Below are positions 63,675 to 64,000 of a DNA stretch of 64,000 nt, piece after piece. The translations under genes and the position numbers were made by a program. Numbering within the stretch: the stretch's first letter is position 1; every line of letters starts with the position of its first letter. The notes beneath the pieces are model-generated. The model worked only from the letters and a program-made list of their open reading frames with translations, had not been told where the DNA came from and ran no database searches. The stretch is from an uncultured Ruegeria sp. (GTDB taxonomy: Bacteria; Pseudomonadota; Alphaproteobacteria; Rhodobacterales; Rhodobacteraceae): positions 1-64,000 of the forward strand of contig NZ_CANMFF010000004.1 in NCBI RefSeq assembly GCF_947497005.1, read 5' to 3'.

Positions 63675-64000
63675 GTGTTGTGTCTGAATTTCGTCTACTG
63701 ATCGTATCGATCATATTTCTGATTTCACTAGGGTCTTACGGTGCACAGGCTCAGATTAACTCTGATGTTGTCGCACAGGCGGACAAAGCCATGGGGCGCA
63801 CATTGATCGATTGGGGGCGGGGCGGGTCCGGGTCCGGGTTTGTCTTGTCGGAAGTTCCCGAGGGCACCGGGTACTACTACATCACCAATCACCACGTCAT
63901 TGACGGTGGTAGCGAAATTCAGGTCGGGTTCAAACACAATAACCAGGTCCACTATTACGACGCCAGGGTACTGCACAGTTCACGTGAACTGGACCTGGCA
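63671..64000 (+). CDS. Trypsin-like serine protease, 5' part (runs past window end)
   Basis: The frame opens with GTG 63671 overlapping the kinase stop (GTGA), or GTG 63680. A signal peptide (LLIVSIIFLISLGSYGAQA) is followed by GSGSGFVLSEVPEGTGYYYI and TNHHVIDGG, which holds the catalytic His, and SSRELDLA with the catalytic Asp, as in HtrA/DegP-type proteases. The Ser lies beyond the window. Periplasmic protease linked to the phosphothreonine cluster. Confidence 0.82.
   Translation, partial: MSVVSEFRLLIVSIIFLISLGSYGAQAQINSDVVAQADKAMGRTLIDWGRGGSGSGFVLSEVPEGTGYYYITNHHVIDGGSEIQVGFKHNNQVHYYDARVLHSSRELDLA

Overview
The window looks like part of an extrachromosomal replicon (plasmid or chromid) of an alphaproteobacterium of the Rhodobacterales (Roseobacter group). 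The basis is GC-rich coding DNA with tightly coupled operons, many ABC importers, and a parA-parB module beside a short replicase that has a DnaA N-terminal-like domain, an arrangement known from Roseobacter 'DnaA-like' plasmids. No tRNA, rRNA or CRISPR array was seen.

Layout. (1) 1-3815: IS6-family debris. A transposase fragment, the C-terminal remnant of a probable plasmid replication initiator, a Fic-domain gene with its own inverted-repeat control site, an unknown gene whose 5' end was replaced by an IS6 terminal repeat, and one full IS6 element. (2) 4067-31267: a catabolic island of about 27 kb, nearly all on the minus strand. It holds nine NTF2/SnoaL-like proteins (eight two-domain, one single-domain), two complete but paralogous CUT1 sugar-type importers sharing one ATPase gene, two LacI regulators, two SDR/HisD-type dehydrogenases, a cupin, a methyltransferase, a MetE-like protein, an alpha/beta hydrolase, an RraA-like protein, an amidohydrolase and a thioesterase. 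LacI-type operators sit at two of its promoters. I know of no described pathway with this composition, and it is the best candidate for an undescribed system here. (3) 31431-36135: GNAT gene, then the replication/partition module parB-parA and DnaA-like replicase, with three identical parS-like sites. (4) 36362-42665: XRE-cupin regulator, amino-acid-type ABC importer, two CMD/AhpD-like proteins, a frameshifted Rieske oxygenase and an M29/NicX-like protein; a second catabolic module, apparently decaying. (5) 42714-45980: oxyR-katG peroxide defence. (6) 46009-55988: a complete non-phosphorylative L-fucose-type pathway (mutarotase, dehydrogenase, lactonase, UxaA-family dehydratase, SDR, FAH-family hydrolase) with GntR regulator and RbsABC-type importer. 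(7) 55979-56444: decayed ccdAB toxin-antitoxin remnant. (8) 56441-64000: a phosphothreonine signalling cluster (RDD-FHA, VWA-FHA, FHA, PP2C phosphatase, Ser/Thr kinase, two lipoproteins, start of a trypsin-like protease).

How they may work together. In the large island the importers would bring in a sugar-like or cyclic polyol solute, LacI proteins would sense it, and oxidation (HisD-type, SDR), lyase/isomerase-type chemistry by the NTF2-like proteins, methyl-group handling (MetE-like, methyltransferase), hydrolysis and retro-aldol cleavage (RraA-like) would degrade it. The substrate is inference only; the gene content and arrangement are read from the sequence.
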